A stretch of 64,000 nt of DNA from Arthrobacter saudimassiliensis (GCA_900016675.1 LN483070.1:930001-994000); one strand, 5' to 3'; shown: positions 1 through 9,141, numbered from the stretch's first letter. Notes: generated by a model from the sequence alone, not told the origin. Numbers and translations: made by a program.

Positions 1-1033
1 CCGGGTCGCCGTAGCCGAGCTTCTCGCCGCGGGCCAGCCGGAACTGCTCGCGGACCAGGTCCAGCCCGGTGACCTCCTCGGACACCGGGTGCTCGACCTG
101 CAGCCGCGTGTTCACCTCAAGGAAGGAGATGGTGCCGTCACGGCCGACGAGGAACTCGCAGGTGCCGGCGCCCTGGTAGCCCGCCTCGCGCAGGATGGCC
201 TTGGACGCCTCGTAGAGCCGGGCGTTCTGCTCGTCGGTGAGGAACGGGGCCGGAGCCTCCTCCACGAGCTTCTGGTTGCGCCGCTGCAGGGAGCAGTCGC
301 GGGTGGAGACCACGACGACGTTGCCGTGCGCGTCGGCCAGGCACTGGGTTTCCACGTGCCGCGGGGCGTCGAGGAAGCGTTCAATGAAGCACTCGCCGCG
401 GCCGAACGCGGCCGTCGCCTCGCGGACCGCCGATTCGTAGAGGTCCGGAATCTCGTCGAGCGTGCGGGCGACCTTGATGCCGCGGCCGCCGCCGCCGAAC
501 GCGGCCTTGATCGCCACCGGCAGGCCGTGTTCGGCGCCGAAGTCGACGACCTCCTGGGCGGAGGAGACCGGATCGGCCGTGCCGGGCACCAGCGGGGCGC
601 CGACCTTGGCCGCGATGTGCCGGGCCTGCACCTTGTCGCCCAGGGCCGCGATGGCTTCGGGGGAGGGACCGATCCAGGTCAAGCCGGCGTCGAGCACCCG
701 ACGCGCGAAGTCCGCGTTCTCGGACAGGAAGCCGTAGCCGGGGTGGATGGCGTCCGCGCCCGACCGGGCGGCGGCGTCGAGCACCTTGTCCATGTCCAGG
801 TAGGAGTCGGCGGCGGTCTCCCCGCCCAGGGCGTAGGCCTCATCGGCGAGGCGGACGTGCAGGGCGTCGCGGTCCGGCTCGGCGTAGACGGCGACTGCGG
901 CGATGCCTTCGTCACGGGCGGCTCGGATCACGCGGACGGCGATCTCGCCGCGGTTGGCGACCAGGACCTTCGTCAACGGCTTGATGCTGCCCGGGGTTGC
1001 AACGCCGTCGGCGGCGGCAGGGGGAATGTTCAT
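1..1033 (-). CDS. accC: Acyl-CoA carboxylase alpha chain, biotin carboxylase part (3' end outside window)
   Basis: Biotin carboxylase domain of an acetyl/propionyl-CoA carboxylase alpha chain: it carboxylates the biotin prosthetic group using ATP and bicarbonate, and the beta chain then transfers the carboxyl group to acyl-CoA. Visible are the N-terminal [17 protein letters not shown] segment (about residues 21-37), [10 protein letters not shown], the glycine-rich ATP-grasp loop [10 protein letters not shown] (about 178) and [10 protein letters not shown] (about 305). The start is the ATG at 1033, preceded by AAGGAG. About 344 codons are present. The usual C-terminal biotin carrier domain would lie outside the window, so I cannot see whether the chain is fused. 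AccD, AccE and BirA at 7-11 kb are its natural partners. Confidence 0.93.
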   Translation of the reverse strand, partial: MNIPPAAADGVATPGSIKPLTKVLVANRGEIAVRVIRAARDEGIAAVAVYAEPDRDALHVRLADEAYALGGETAADSYLDMDKVLDAAARSGADAIHPGYGFLSENADFARRVLDAGLTWIGPSPEAIAALGDKVQARHIAAKVGAPLVPGTADPVSSAQEVVDFGAEHGLPVAIKAAFGGGGRGIKVARTLDEIPDLYESAVREATAAFGRGECFIERFLDAPRHVETQCLADAHGNVVVVSTRDCSLQRRNQKLVEEAPAPFLTDEQNARLYEASKAILREAGYQGAGTCEFLVGRDGTISFLEVNTRLQVEHPVSEEVTGLDLVREQFRLARGEKLGYGDP

Positions 1034-1261
1034 TGATGCACTGGCTCCTTCGAATCTGTTCGGAGCCTAACCCGGTTTTGTGGCATCAAGCCATAATGCG
1101 TCACATCCCGGCGTAGTGGGCCGGGATTGTTTGTGGGGACCCTACAACGCGGAGGGTTCCGGAGGGCGACACGGCGGGCAGGGGAGCAGCGGGTGGTCTT
1201 GTTCAGCCGGGTGCAATTGTGGACAACGGCTCTTCGGCCCGGCGGCCCGGTAGAAAGAAGC

Positions 1262-2248
1262 ATGCGCGTGCCCGAGCCGCTTCCATCCACGCTGTCGACG
1301 CCGTTCACCGTTGCCGAGGCCCGGCAGCTGGGTTTGACTCCCGGACGGCTCCGGAGCGGCGACCTTCGCCTGCCGAGCCGGGGCATCCGGGTGCCCGTTC
1401 ATCGCGGCGGGAGTGTGGGCGCGGCGGGCGAGGCGGCTGCCCGGGCGGAACAGCGGGAACTCGCGGCCCGCTGCCGGCCCTATCTGCAGCTTCTGCCCGA
1501 CGCGGTGCTCAGCCACACCACAGCCGCGCGCCTGCACGGACTGCCGCTGCCGCCGTCCTACCGTCACGAACCGGTGCTGCACCTGACGCGGGCGCCCGGA
1601 CGGGGCGCGCCGCGCCGTCGGCACGTTCAGGGGCACCGGCAGGCCCTGAACGACGCTGAAGTCGTGCTTCTGGGGGAAGGACTGCGGGTGACCAGTCCGG
1701 CGCGGACCTGGGTGGACCTGGCGACACTGCTGTGCGCCGACGACCTGGTTGCCGCGGGTGACTATCTGGTCTCCGAATATCTGCGCAGCTTCGGCGTACC
1801 CCGGCGCCCCGTCATCCCGCTGGCGCAGCTGCGCGCCTACGTCTTCGGACTCGCAGCCGTGCCGGGCATTCGGGCTGCGCGACGGGCCGCGGAGTTGCTG
1901 CGGGTGGGCGTGGACTCCGCGCCGGAGAGCCGTCTCCGGCTGATGCTGCACCGTGCCGGGTTGCCGGAGTTCACCCCTAATGAACCGCTGCTGGACGAGA
2001 CGGGCCACCCCGCTGTCTGGGCGGATCTGGGCTGCCGCGAGTTCAGGACCTGTGTGGAGTACGACGGTGCGCATCACCTGACGCGCGACCAGCAGGCACG
2101 CGACAATCACCGTGACCTGCTGGTCGCCGAACTTGGATGGCATCAGGTGAAGGTCAACGCTGCCGACATGCGCCTGGGCGAGGCGTGGGTTGCGGCCAAG
2201 GTCGTCCGCGGGCTGGTCCTGGGCGGATGGACCCGTCCCGAGCAATAG
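1262..2248 (+). CDS. DUF559 (Vsr-like) nuclease-fold protein with AbiEi-like N-terminus
   Basis: 328 aa. The N-terminal half (FTVAEARQLGLTPGRLRSGDL, then a RGIRVP strand) looks like the winged-helix N-terminus of AbiEi-type antitoxins. The last 110 residues carry the DUF559 nuclease-like pattern: ESRLRLMLHRAGLPEF, an Asp in VWADLGC, then CVEYDGAHH and a final HQVKV strand. This matches the E..D..E layout of Vsr-like endonuclease folds, but activity is not shown. The ATG at 1262 follows AGAAAGAAG. An upstream start at 1127 is possible in frame but adds low-complexity sequence. No toxin or antitoxin partner gene is adjacent. A paralogue lies at 41952-42962, and both sit next to intergenic repeats. 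Confidence 0.75.
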   Translation: MRVPEPLPSTLSTPFTVAEARQLGLTPGRLRSGDLRLPSRGIRVPVHRGGSVGAAGEAAARAEQRELAARCRPYLQLLPDAVLSHTTAARLHGLPLPPSYRHEPVLHLTRAPGRGAPRRRHVQGHRQALNDAEVVLLGEGLRVTSPARTWVDLATLLCADDLVAAGDYLVSEYLRSFGVPRRPVIPLAQLRAYVFGLAAVPGIRAARRAAELLRVGVDSAPESRLRLMLHRAGLPEFTPNEPLLDETGHPAVWADLGCREFRTCVEYDGAHHLTRDQQARDNHRDLLVAELGWHQVKVNAADMRLGEAWVAAKVVRGLVLGGWTRPEQ

Positions 2249-2275
2249 GGGGCCTGGGCCGGGGTGGAGCGAGTC

Positions 2276-2337
2276 ATCTGTTGTACAGCTGATGTCGCAA
2301 AGGCCGCGCGTGAGCAGCGTTATCTGTACAAAGGATG
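2276..2337. repeat. 62-bp intergenic repeat, copy 1
   Basis: Identical over 62 bp to 2420-2481. The unit carries inverted ends TTGTACAG (2281-2288) and CTGTACAA (2324-2331), so either strand can fold into a stem-loop. A truncated relative (TGTACAGCTGATGTCG core) lies between the two copies at 2368-2389. The cluster fills the gap between the convergent DUF559 and Maf genes. Confidence 0.85.
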
Positions 2338-2419
2338 CGCGGGGGCGGGGTCGGAGTGGAGCGGATCATCGGGTGTACAGCTGATGTCGTTTTAGGGCGC
2401 GCCCGGGGCGGGGCCGGAA

Positions 2420-2481
2420 ATCTGTTGTACAGCTGATGTCGCAAAGGCCGCGCGTGAGCAGCGTTATCTGTACAAAGGATG
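2420..2481. repeat. 62-bp intergenic repeat, copy 2
   Basis: Second exact copy of the 62-bp unit, 144 bp downstream of copy 1. The GC-rich lead-in before each copy is also similar, which suggests duplication of a longer segment followed by decay of the middle unit. Confidence 0.85.
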
Positions 2482-2534
2482 GCTGGGAACCGCCGCGGAG
2501 ACCTCACCGGCCTTCGACCTGGCAGGGATCGGCG

Positions 2535-3167
2535 CTACCGGTCCCACAGATCGGTGATGGAGACGCCGGCGCCGGCCAGCAGCTTCCGCAGCGTCACTAC
2601 GGACAGCCCGACGACGGCGTGCGGGTCACCGACGACCTTCTCGATGAACGCCCCGCCCAGCGAGTCGATGGTGAACGAGCCGGCCACCTGCAGCGGTTCA
2701 CCGGTGGCGACGTAGGCCTCGATTTCGGTGTCGGCCAGCTCGGCGAAATGCACCTCTGCAGAACTGAGCAGGCCCGCGGACGTGCCGGAGCCGCCGTCGG
2801 ACTCGTCCCTGCGGTCCACCAGCCAGTGCCCGGTGTGCAGCACGCCGTACGTGCCGCTCATCCGGCGGATTCGAGCGCGGGCGACGTCGGGCTCCCACGG
2901 CTTGCCGTGCGCCTCGCCCTGGAACTCGAACACCGAGTCGCAGCCAACCACCAGCGACCCCTCGGCGGCAGGCAGGGCTGCCACGGACTCCGCCTTCGCC
3001 CGGGCCAGCAGCAGCGCCGTCTCGGCCGGGGAAGGGGTGCCGGCTGCAGCCGTGACCGCGTCCTCGTCCACATCCGAGACCAGGACGCGGTGGGCAATGC
3101 CCGCGTCGGTCAGCAGCTTGGTGCGGGCGGGGGAGGCGGAGGCGAGAATCAGGCTCAGGTCAGTCAC
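2535..3167 (-). CDS. maf: Maf family nucleoside triphosphate pyrophosphatase
   Basis: 210 aa with the GTG start at 3167. Maf proteins hydrolyse non-canonical or excess nucleoside triphosphates to the monophosphate and pyrophosphate. The N-terminal signature LASASPARTKLL is at residues 8-19, followed by the conserved VGCDSVFEFQGE and GKPW segments and the C-terminal SLGGAFIEKVVGDPHAVVGL. GGAGG lies very close to the GTG, so the start is not certain, and no in-frame ATG is near. A Maf gene next to accE/accD/birA is the known actinobacterial (mycobacterial Rv3282) arrangement, but here the symporter and DUF885 genes separate it from accE. Confidence 0.9.
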   Translation of the reverse strand: MTDLSLILASASPARTKLLTDAGIAHRVLVSDVDEDAVTAAAGTPSPAETALLLARAKAESVAALPAAEGSLVVGCDSVFEFQGEAHGKPWEPDVARARIRRMSGTYGVLHTGHWLVDRRDESDGGSGTSAGLLSSAEVHFAELADTEIEAYVATGEPLQVAGSFTIDSLGGAFIEKVVGDPHAVVGLSVVTLRKLLAGAGVSITDLWDR

Positions 3168-3333
3168 GCCCTCCAGCCTATCCAACCCTCGGGACCGGGC
3201 GGGTCCGGAAGACTGACGACGACGGCGGTCCGGCGCGGGGCGGGGCAGCCGGCCTGGGAAGCGCCAAGGATCCAAGGGGACAGGCCCGCCTGGTCGCGCT
3301 GTGCCGCACCGCCGCCCGCCGCACTGCGGTTTG

Positions 3334-3375
3334 CCCGGAGAGCCGCTGGAAACAGCGAAGGCCACCCCGACTGCG
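3334..3375. repeat. Imperfect 42-bp repeat, copy 1
   Basis: Begins CCCGGAGAGCC and shares the core ACAGCGAAGGCC and CCCCGAC with 3451-3493. About 36 of 42 positions agree by eye. Confidence 0.6.
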
Positions 3376-3450
3376 CGCCACACCGCCGCCCGCGGCCGCA
3401 CCGCCAGCGGGCCCCGCCCCGACAGCGCGCCGCCCGCCGCAGCGCCGCTA

Positions 3451-3493
3451 CCCGGAAAGCCACCGGGATACAGCGAAGGCCGCCCCGACAGCG
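3451..3493. repeat. Imperfect 42-bp repeat, copy 2
   Basis: Second copy, overlapping the terminator hairpin at 3474-3505. The repeat may therefore supply half of a stem-loop. Confidence 0.6.
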
Positions 3494-3505
3494 GGACGGC
3501 CTTCG
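3474..3505 (-). terminator. Terminator-like hairpin after the symporter gene
   Basis: CGAAGGCCG pairs with CGGCCTTCG, and the stem can extend by about 4 bp with one mismatch. It lies 110 bp past the symporter stop. It has no T-run, as is common in high-GC actinobacteria. Confidence 0.6.
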
Positions 3506-3613
3506 CCAAAGGAAGTGCGAGATGAGGAAAATCCTAGCGTGTCCTGTCAACGGTGCCGAATCCGCCGCACCGCTGCAGGTCACACGCCTGCGCCTCCGGG
3601 ACCTGCCGGCGGC

Positions 3614-5128
3614 TCAGCCGCGGCGGGCGCCGGCGTCGGGCACCGCACCGGTCGCGGACGCTCCGGCGGGTACGGACACACCGCGCCCGTCGGTTTCCTC
3701 CGCCGGAACCGCAGCGGTGCGCTCGGCGTCGGTCGCCGCCTCGCCGCGGGCCTGCTCGGCCAGCAGCTCGTCGGAATCGTCGGCGAACGGCTCGCCCCGC
3801 TTGCGGGTGTTGTACAGGTCCATGTCCAGGATGCCCTGGCGCTTGGCCACGATGGCCGGCACCAGCGTCTGCCCGGCGACGTTGACGGCGGTGCGGCCCA
3901 TGTCCAGGATCGGATCGATGGCCAGCAGCAGGCCGACGCCGGCCAGCGGCAGCCCCAGGGTGGACAGGGTCAGGGTGAGCATCACGACGGCGCCGGTGGT
4001 TCCCGCGGTGGCCGCGGAGCCGAGCACCGAGACCAGCACGATCAGCAGGTACTGTCCCAGGTCCAGGTTGATGCCGAAGAACTGGGCCACGAAGATCGCG
4101 GCGACGGCCGGGTAGATGGCGGCGCAGCCGTCCATCTTGGTGGTCGCGCCCAGGGGCACGGCGAAGGACGCGTAGCCGCGCGGCACGCCCAGGTTCCGCT
4201 CGGTGACCCGCTGGGTCAGCGGCAGGGTACCCACCGAGGAGCGCGAGACGAAGGCCAGCTGGATGGCCGGCCACGCGCCGGAGAACCACTGCCGCACGGA
4301 CAGGCCGTTGGCCTTGATCAGCACCGGGTAGACCACGAACAGCACCAGGGCCAGGCCCACGTAGACGGCGATGGCGAACATGCCCAGCGAGCCGATGGTG
4401 GTCCACCCGTAGGTGGCCACGGCGCGGCCGATCAGGCCGATGGTACCCAGCGGCGCCAGGCGGATGATCCACCACAGCACCTTCTGGATCACGGCCAGGG
4501 CGGAGGCGTTGAAGGCCAGGAAGGGTTCGGCCGCCTTGCCGACCTTCAGCGCGGCGATGCCGACGGCGATGGCGATGACCAGCACCTGCAGGACGTTGAA
4601 GTTCAGGGCGGTGGTGACGGTCTCCGGGTCGACGGCGGTCGAGGAGGCGGTCAGGCCCAGGAAGTTCGAGGGGATCAGGCCGGTAAGGAAGCCGATCCAG
4701 CTGCCGGTGCCGCCCTCGTAGCCGGCTTCGGGCAGGCCGGACGTGTTGGCGCCGGGCTGCAGGATCACACCGAGGGCAATGCCGATCAATACGGCGATCA
4801 GCGCGGTGATGGCGAACCACAGCAGGGTCTGCCAGGCGAGCCGGGCGGCGTTGGACACGGCGCGCAGATTCGCGATCGAGCTGACGACGGCGGTGAAGAT
4901 CAGCGGGACGACGGCGGCCTTCAGCAGCGAGACGTAGCTGGTGCCGATGGTGTTCAGCGTGGTGGTGAGCCAGTTCGGCTCACCGTCCGCGCTCTCGCCC
5001 ATCTCACGGGCCAGCAGGCCCAGGGCCAGGCCGATGATGAGGGCGGCGATGATCTGGGGCCCGAACGCGGTCACCCAGGCGGGCAGCCGCCGTCGGGCGC
5101 TGACGGGGGAGGAGGTTTCTGAGGTCAC
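3614..5128 (-). CDS. Dicarboxylate/amino acid:cation symporter (DAACS family)
   Basis: 504 aa inner-membrane transporter of the SDF/GltP-DctA family that couples import of C4-dicarboxylates or acidic amino acids to Na+ or H+. Diagnostic segments are the serine-rich hairpin SRSSVGTLPLT (about 240), KMDGCAAIYPAVAAIFVAQFF, and the substrate-binding end DPILDMGRTAVNVAGQ. The N-terminal half has the expected membrane helices, and the last 60 residues form an acidic cytoplasmic tail. The GTG start at 5128 has no Shine-Dalgarno sequence but lies 6 nt after TAGCAT on its strand, which suggests a leaderless mRNA. The substrate cannot be read from the sequence. Confidence 0.93.
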   Translation of the reverse strand: MTSETSSPVSARRRLPAWVTAFGPQIIAALIIGLALGLLAREMGESADGEPNWLTTTLNTIGTSYVSLLKAAVVPLIFTAVVSSIANLRAVSNAARLAWQTLLWFAITALIAVLIGIALGVILQPGANTSGLPEAGYEGGTGSWIGFLTGLIPSNFLGLTASSTAVDPETVTTALNFNVLQVLVIAIAVGIAALKVGKAAEPFLAFNASALAVIQKVLWWIIRLAPLGTIGLIGRAVATYGWTTIGSLGMFAIAVYVGLALVLFVVYPVLIKANGLSVRQWFSGAWPAIQLAFVSRSSVGTLPLTQRVTERNLGVPRGYASFAVPLGATTKMDGCAAIYPAVAAIFVAQFFGINLDLGQYLLIVLVSVLGSAATAGTTGAVVMLTLTLSTLGLPLAGVGLLLAIDPILDMGRTAVNVAGQTLVPAIVAKRQGILDMDLYNTRKRGEPFADDSDELLAEQARGEAATDAERTAAVPAEETDGRGVSVPAGASATGAVPDAGARRG

Positions 5129-5309
5129 CAGAAGATGCTAGGGAAGTTTCATTAGCAGAGCATCCTCAAAGTTGCGAAATGTTACGCAGCCATTCCTGGG
5201 GCTCTTTCGGGCTGGATGGCCGAAACCCGCTCCGGACAAGGGATGCAACGCCGACGGGCGGCGCATTCCCGCGCCGTCCGTGACAAATGTCGCATTCCTC
5301 GGTGCCGTA

Positions 5310-7028
5310 TCAGCCGTCCAGCAGCGCCCGGCGCAGCGTGTCCAGGCCGACGGAACCCAGCCGCAGCGCCCGGGTGTGGAAGGCCTTGGCGTCGAAGGCA
5401 TCGCCTTCGCGGCTGCGGACCTCGTCGCGGATCTGTTCCCAGAGCCGCTGGCCCAGCTTGTAGGCCGGGGCCTGGCCGGGCCAGCCCAGGTAACGGGTGA
5501 ACTCGAAGTTCAGCTGCCCCTCGGACACGGCCATGTTCTGCTTCAGGAACTCGTAGCCCTTCTCCGCCGTCCAGGTGCCCGAGCCCCACCGCTCGGGGAC
5601 CTCCAGTTCGAGGTGCACGCCGATGTCGAAGACCACGCGGGCCGCGCGCATCCGCTGGGCGTCGAGCATGCCCATCCGGTCCCCCGGGTCGCTGAGGTAG
5701 CCCAGCTCGTCCATGAGCCGTTCGGCGTACAGCGCCCAGCCTTCGCCGTGGCCGGAGACCCAGCAGACGTTGCGGCGCCAGGAGTTCAGCGTGTCCCGGG
5801 CGGCGGTCGCGGTGCCGATCTGGAGGTGATGGCCGGGTACGCCCTCGTGGTAGACCGTGGTGGTCTCACCCCAGGTGGTGAAGGTGTCCTCCCCGGCGGG
5901 GACGGACCACCACATGCGGCCCGGGCGGGAGAAGTCCTCGCTGGGGCCGGTGTAGTAGATGCCGCCCTCGTCGGTGGGGGCAATCATGCATTCGATCGTC
6001 CGCATCTGCTCGGGAATCTCGAAGTGGGTGTCGGCCAGGTCCGCGACGGCGCGGTCGGAGAGGTCCTGCATCCATTCCCGCAGGGCTTCGGTGCCGTGCA
6101 GCTGCCGGGCCGGATCCTCGTTGAGGATGCGCATTGCCTCCTCTATTGTGGCACCTTCCCGGATCTGATTGGCCACCTGTTCCTGCTCGGCGATGATCCG
6201 GTCCAGCTCCTCGACGCCCCACCGGTAGGTCTCTTCGAGGTCGATTTCCGCGCCCAGGAAGCGGCGGGACATCAGCGCGTAGCGTTCCCGGCCGACGGCG
6301 TCCTTCTCCGGCGCCAGCGGCAGCAGCTCCTGCTCCAGGAACGTGACGAAGCCGCGGTAGCCGGCGCGGGCGGCGTCGGCGTGCACGCGCAGCTCGGCGG
6401 TGAGGTCCTGCGGCAGCTCGGTGCCGTCTCCGGCCGCGGCCCCGCTCACGAAGCGGTCGAAGAATCCGCCGTCTTCGGCGTAGCGGGTGCACTGCTCGAT
6501 GACGGTGCGCACCTGCCGGGCGGCGGGCAGCAGGCCCTGCTCGGCGCCGCTGCGCAGCGACGTCACGTAGGAGGAGAGCGCGTCGGCGACATTGCCGAGC
6601 CGGCCGCAGATGTTCCGCCAGTCCTCGACGGAGGCGGTGGGCATCAGGTCGAAGACGGAACGGATGCCCTGGGCGGGGCTGGCGATGTTGTTCAGGTCCG
6701 CCAGGTCCCAGCCGGAGGCGTGGATTTCCAGCTCCAGTTCGAGCCGCTCGTGCAGCGCGTCGAGGGTGACCCGGTCGACGTCGTCGGCCGGCTCCAGGCC
6801 CTCGAGCCGGGCCAGCGTCTCCCGGGCGGCTTCGGCGAAGTTCTCCAGCCCGGCGGGAGAGTAGTCGGGGTACTCCGTCTCGTGTCCCGGGACGCCGAGG
6901 GACGTGGCGAAAGTCGGATCCAGCTCCAGCAGGCGCTCGGTCAGCGCATCGGCAACGGCGTCGATGGCGGTCGGACGGCGCGCGGCGTCGTCGGCGGGCA
7001 GGGCGGGAGGCGTTGTCTGTTCGGTCAC
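5310..7028 (-). CDS. DUF885 family protein (putative zinc hydrolase)
   Basis: 572 aa, the usual length for DUF885 proteins. These are thought to be metal-dependent carboxypeptidase-like hydrolases, but few have been characterised. The key segments are VYHEGVPGHHLQ (about residue 400), which fits a helical zinc site, and HGEGWALYAERLMDELGY about 30 residues later. The C-terminus keeps LNFEFTRYLGWPGQAPAYKLG and LRLGSVGLDTLRRALL. No signal peptide is visible, so it is probably cytoplasmic. The GTG start at 7028 lies 6 nt after TAGGCT, suggesting a leaderless mRNA. The substrate is unknown. Confidence 0.88.
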   Translation of the reverse strand: MTEQTTPPALPADDAARRPTAIDAVADALTERLLELDPTFATSLGVPGHETEYPDYSPAGLENFAEAARETLARLEGLEPADDVDRVTLDALHERLELELEIHASGWDLADLNNIASPAQGIRSVFDLMPTASVEDWRNICGRLGNVADALSSYVTSLRSGAEQGLLPAARQVRTVIEQCTRYAEDGGFFDRFVSGAAAGDGTELPQDLTAELRVHADAARAGYRGFVTFLEQELLPLAPEKDAVGRERYALMSRRFLGAEIDLEETYRWGVEELDRIIAEQEQVANQIREGATIEEAMRILNEDPARQLHGTEALREWMQDLSDRAVADLADTHFEIPEQMRTIECMIAPTDEGGIYYTGPSEDFSRPGRMWWSVPAGEDTFTTWGETTTVYHEGVPGHHLQIGTATAARDTLNSWRRNVCWVSGHGEGWALYAERLMDELGYLSDPGDRMGMLDAQRMRAARVVFDIGVHLELEVPERWGSGTWTAEKGYEFLKQNMAVSEGQLNFEFTRYLGWPGQAPAYKLGQRLWEQIRDEVRSREGDAFDAKAFHTRALRLGSVGLDTLRRALLDG

Positions 7029-7034
7029 AGACGA

Positions 7035-7065
7035 AGCCTAACCGCATCGGAAGAGGAATCAGCAA
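7035..7065 (-). promoter_or_regulatory. Probable leaderless promoter of the DUF885 gene
   Basis: On the minus strand, TTGCTG (7065-7060) is followed about 19 nt later by TAGGCT (7040-7035), with 6 nt to the GTG at 7028. This is inferred from position only. Confidence 0.5.
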
Positions 7066-7182
7066 CACGACCGAAATCAGCCGGCAACAGCCTTGACTCC
7101 CGCCCATGCCGGCGCTATGGGCGTTCAGGACCGGCTGGCTGACGGGCCGTCCCGCCCGCTCAACCGTCCAGGCAGGACGGCG

Positions 7183-7428
7183 TCAGCGGTAGCTGCGCCG
7201 CCAGGCACCGGGACCGGGAGCCGGCAGCAGCCGCAGCTGCCGACGGCGGGTCCAGGCCCGTGCGGCACGGTGGCGGTCCGGGGCGGCCTCGGGCGCCGGA
7301 CCGGTGAGGCCGACGACGACGGCGGTCAGCGCCGCGAGCTCCTCGTGGGTGGGGTTTCCGCCCACCACGCGGAACAGCGGCTCGGGGATCTCTTCGGGCC
7401 CGGGCAGGCCGATCGGCTGGGCACTCAC
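7183..7428 (-). CDS. accE: Acyl-CoA carboxylase epsilon subunit
   Basis: 81 aa. This small actinobacterial subunit stabilises the alpha-beta acyl-CoA carboxylase complex. It shows the family pattern [21 protein letters not shown] (residues 18-38), a variable middle and a basic, aromatic end [21 protein letters not shown]. Its GTG start overlaps the accD stop in a GTGA junction (7425-7428), so the two are translated together. Presence of an epsilon subunit supports an acetyl/propionyl-CoA carboxylase of the AccA3-AccD5-AccE5 kind. Confidence 0.93.
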   Translation of the reverse strand: MSAQPIGLPGPEEIPEPLFRVVGGNPTHEELAALTAVVVGLTGPAPEAAPDRHRAARAWTRRRQLRLLPAPGPGAWRRSYR

Positions 7429-9020
7429 AGCGGGATGTTCCCATGCTTCTTGTGCGGCAGGGCGGCACGCTTGTCGCGCAGCGCCCGCAGCCCGCGGATG
7501 ATCTGCAGGCGGGTCTCGGACGGGGCGATCACCGCATCCACGTAGCCCAGCTCCGCGGCCTGATAGGGGTTCAGCAGTTCCTCCTCATAGGCATTGATGT
7601 AGCCCTCGCGCGCGGCGTCGACGTCCTCGCCTGCTGCCGCGGCGGCCTTCAGCTGGGCGCGGTAGAGGATGTTGACCGCGCCCTGGGCGCCCATGACGCC
7701 GATCTGCGCGGTGGGCCAGGCCAGGTTCAGGTCCGCCCCGAGCTTCTTGGAGCCCATGACGATGTACGCGCCGCCGTAGGCCTTGCGGGTGATCACGGTC
7801 AGCTTGGGCACCGTGGCCTCGGCGTAGGCGTACAGCAGCTTGGCGCCGCGGCGGATGATGCCGTTGAACTCCTGGTCGGTGCCGGGCAGGAAGCCGGGCA
7901 CGTCCACGAAGGTCAGGATCGGAATATTGAACGCGTCGCAGTGCCGCACGAACCGGGCCGCCTTCTCCGAGGCGGCGATGTCCAGGGTGCCGGCGAACTG
8001 CATCGGCTGGTTGGCCACGATGCCCACGGTGTGCCCCTCGACCCGGCCGTAACCGATGATCACGTTGGGGGCGTACAGGGCGGAGACCTCCAGGAAGTGG
8101 CCGTCGTCGATGACCTGTTCGATGACCGCGCGCATGTCGTAGGGCTGGTTGGCGGAGTCGGGAATCAGCGTGTCCAGGGCCAGGTCGCCGTCGTTGGCCT
8201 CCTCGTCCTGGGCGAAGGCGGCCACGGGCGCCTCGGCAAGGTTGTTCGACGGCAGGAAGTCCAGCAGCTCGCGGACGAACTCGACGGCGTCCTCCTCATC
8301 CGCGGCCAGGTAGGCGGAGGTGCCGGTGGCGGTGTTGTGCTGCCGCGCCCCGCCGAGGGTCTCCATATCCACGTCTTCGCCGGTGACGGTCTTGATCACG
8401 TCGGGCCCGGTGATGAACATGTGGCTGGTTTTGTCCACCATGACCACGTAGTCGGTGAGGGCGGGGGAGTAGGCCGCGCCGCCGGCGGAGGGGCCCATGA
8501 TCAGCGAGATCTGCGGGATGACGCCGGAGGCATGCACGTTGTTGCGGAAGATGTCCGCGAACATGGCCAGCGAGGCGACGCCTTCCTGGATGCGGGCGCC
8601 GCCGCCGTCGAGGATGCCGATCACCGGGCAGCCGGTGCGGAGCGCAAATTCCTGGACCTTGGCGATCTTGCCGCCGTTGACCTGGCTGAGCGAGCCGCCG
8701 TAGACGGAGAAGTCCTGGCTGTAGAGGGCGACCTGGCGGCCGTCGACGGTGGCGTAGCCGGAGACCAGGCCGTCGCCGAGCGGCTTCTTCTTTTCCATGC
8801 CGAAGGCTGTGGAGCGGTGCACGGCCAGGGCATCGAACTCCACGAAGGAGCCGGCGTCCACCAGCATCTCGATGCGCTCACGGGCGGTGTGCTTGCCGCG
8901 GGCGTGCTGCTTCTCGATCGCCTCGGGGCCGGCGGGAGCCAGCGCTTCGGCCTGCCGCCGCCGCAGTTCGGCGAGTTTGCCGGCGGTGGTGTGCAGGTCG
9001 GTCTGCTGGTCCAAGCTCAT
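7425..9020 (-). CDS. accD: Acyl-CoA (propionyl-CoA) carboxylase beta chain, carboxyltransferase
   Basis: 531 aa, full length for AccD5/PccB-type carboxyltransferases, which move the carboxyl group from carboxybiotin to acyl-CoA for methylmalonyl-CoA or malonyl-CoA supply. Both crotonase-like halves are present: the N-terminal half with [18 protein letters not shown], and the C-terminal half with [35 protein letters not shown] and [13 protein letters not shown]. The ATG at 9020 follows GAGGA at 7 nt. It is translationally coupled to accE. The substrate is probably propionyl-CoA and/or acetyl-CoA, but chain-length preference cannot be read with certainty. Confidence 0.95.
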   Translation of the reverse strand: MSLDQQTDLHTTAGKLAELRRRQAEALAPAGPEAIEKQHARGKHTARERIEMLVDAGSFVEFDALAVHRSTAFGMEKKKPLGDGLVSGYATVDGRQVALYSQDFSVYGGSLSQVNGGKIAKVQEFALRTGCPVIGILDGGGARIQEGVASLAMFADIFRNNVHASGVIPQISLIMGPSAGGAAYSPALTDYVVMVDKTSHMFITGPDVIKTVTGEDVDMETLGGARQHNTATGTSAYLAADEEDAVEFVRELLDFLPSNNLAEAPVAAFAQDEEANDGDLALDTLIPDSANQPYDMRAVIEQVIDDGHFLEVSALYAPNVIIGYGRVEGHTVGIVANQPMQFAGTLDIAASEKAARFVRHCDAFNIPILTFVDVPGFLPGTDQEFNGIIRRGAKLLYAYAEATVPKLTVITRKAYGGAYIVMGSKKLGADLNLAWPTAQIGVMGAQGAVNILYRAQLKAAAAAGEDVDAAREGYINAYEEELLNPYQAAELGYVDAVIAPSETRLQIIRGLRALRDKRAALPHKKHGNIPL

Positions 9021-9122
9021 GGGCGTCCTCGGGGAAGTCGGGCTGCAGCCGTTCGCTGCCTTAGTAGGGTCCGCATAAGCAAACCCGCGGTTTCACCAGT
9101 CTAGTGAGGGTCGCCACGCGCA

Positions 9123-9141
9123 TAGGGTGTAGGAACCCTAC
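9123..9141. promoter_or_regulatory. Overlapping inverted repeats upstream of accD
   Basis: TAGGGT (9123-9128) pairs with ACCCTA (9135-9140), and inside it GTAGG-AAC-CCTAC (9129-9141) is a second palindrome. The site lies about 100 bp upstream of accD and 210 bp from the divergent SDR gene. It could bind a dimeric regulator of fatty acid supply, but I recognise no known consensus. Confidence 0.4.

Larger units (their letters stand above)
3168..3613. other. 446-bp intergenic region with diverged direct repeats
   Basis: No gene is supported here. Apparent open frames on both strands are GC-driven. The region holds two diverged copies of a roughly 42-bp unit (3334-3375 and 3451-3493) and a hairpin that can end the symporter transcript. 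Confidence 0.6.

Noticed and set aside
2276-2481. CRISPR array
   Set aside because: Only two full repeats of 62 bp with a degenerate middle unit, no regular spacers and no cas genes.
3515-5122. Long plus-strand open frame (535 codons) opposite the symporter
   Set aside because: Composition-driven antisense frame with Gly/Gln/His-rich low-complexity translation; the minus-strand symporter is unmistakable.
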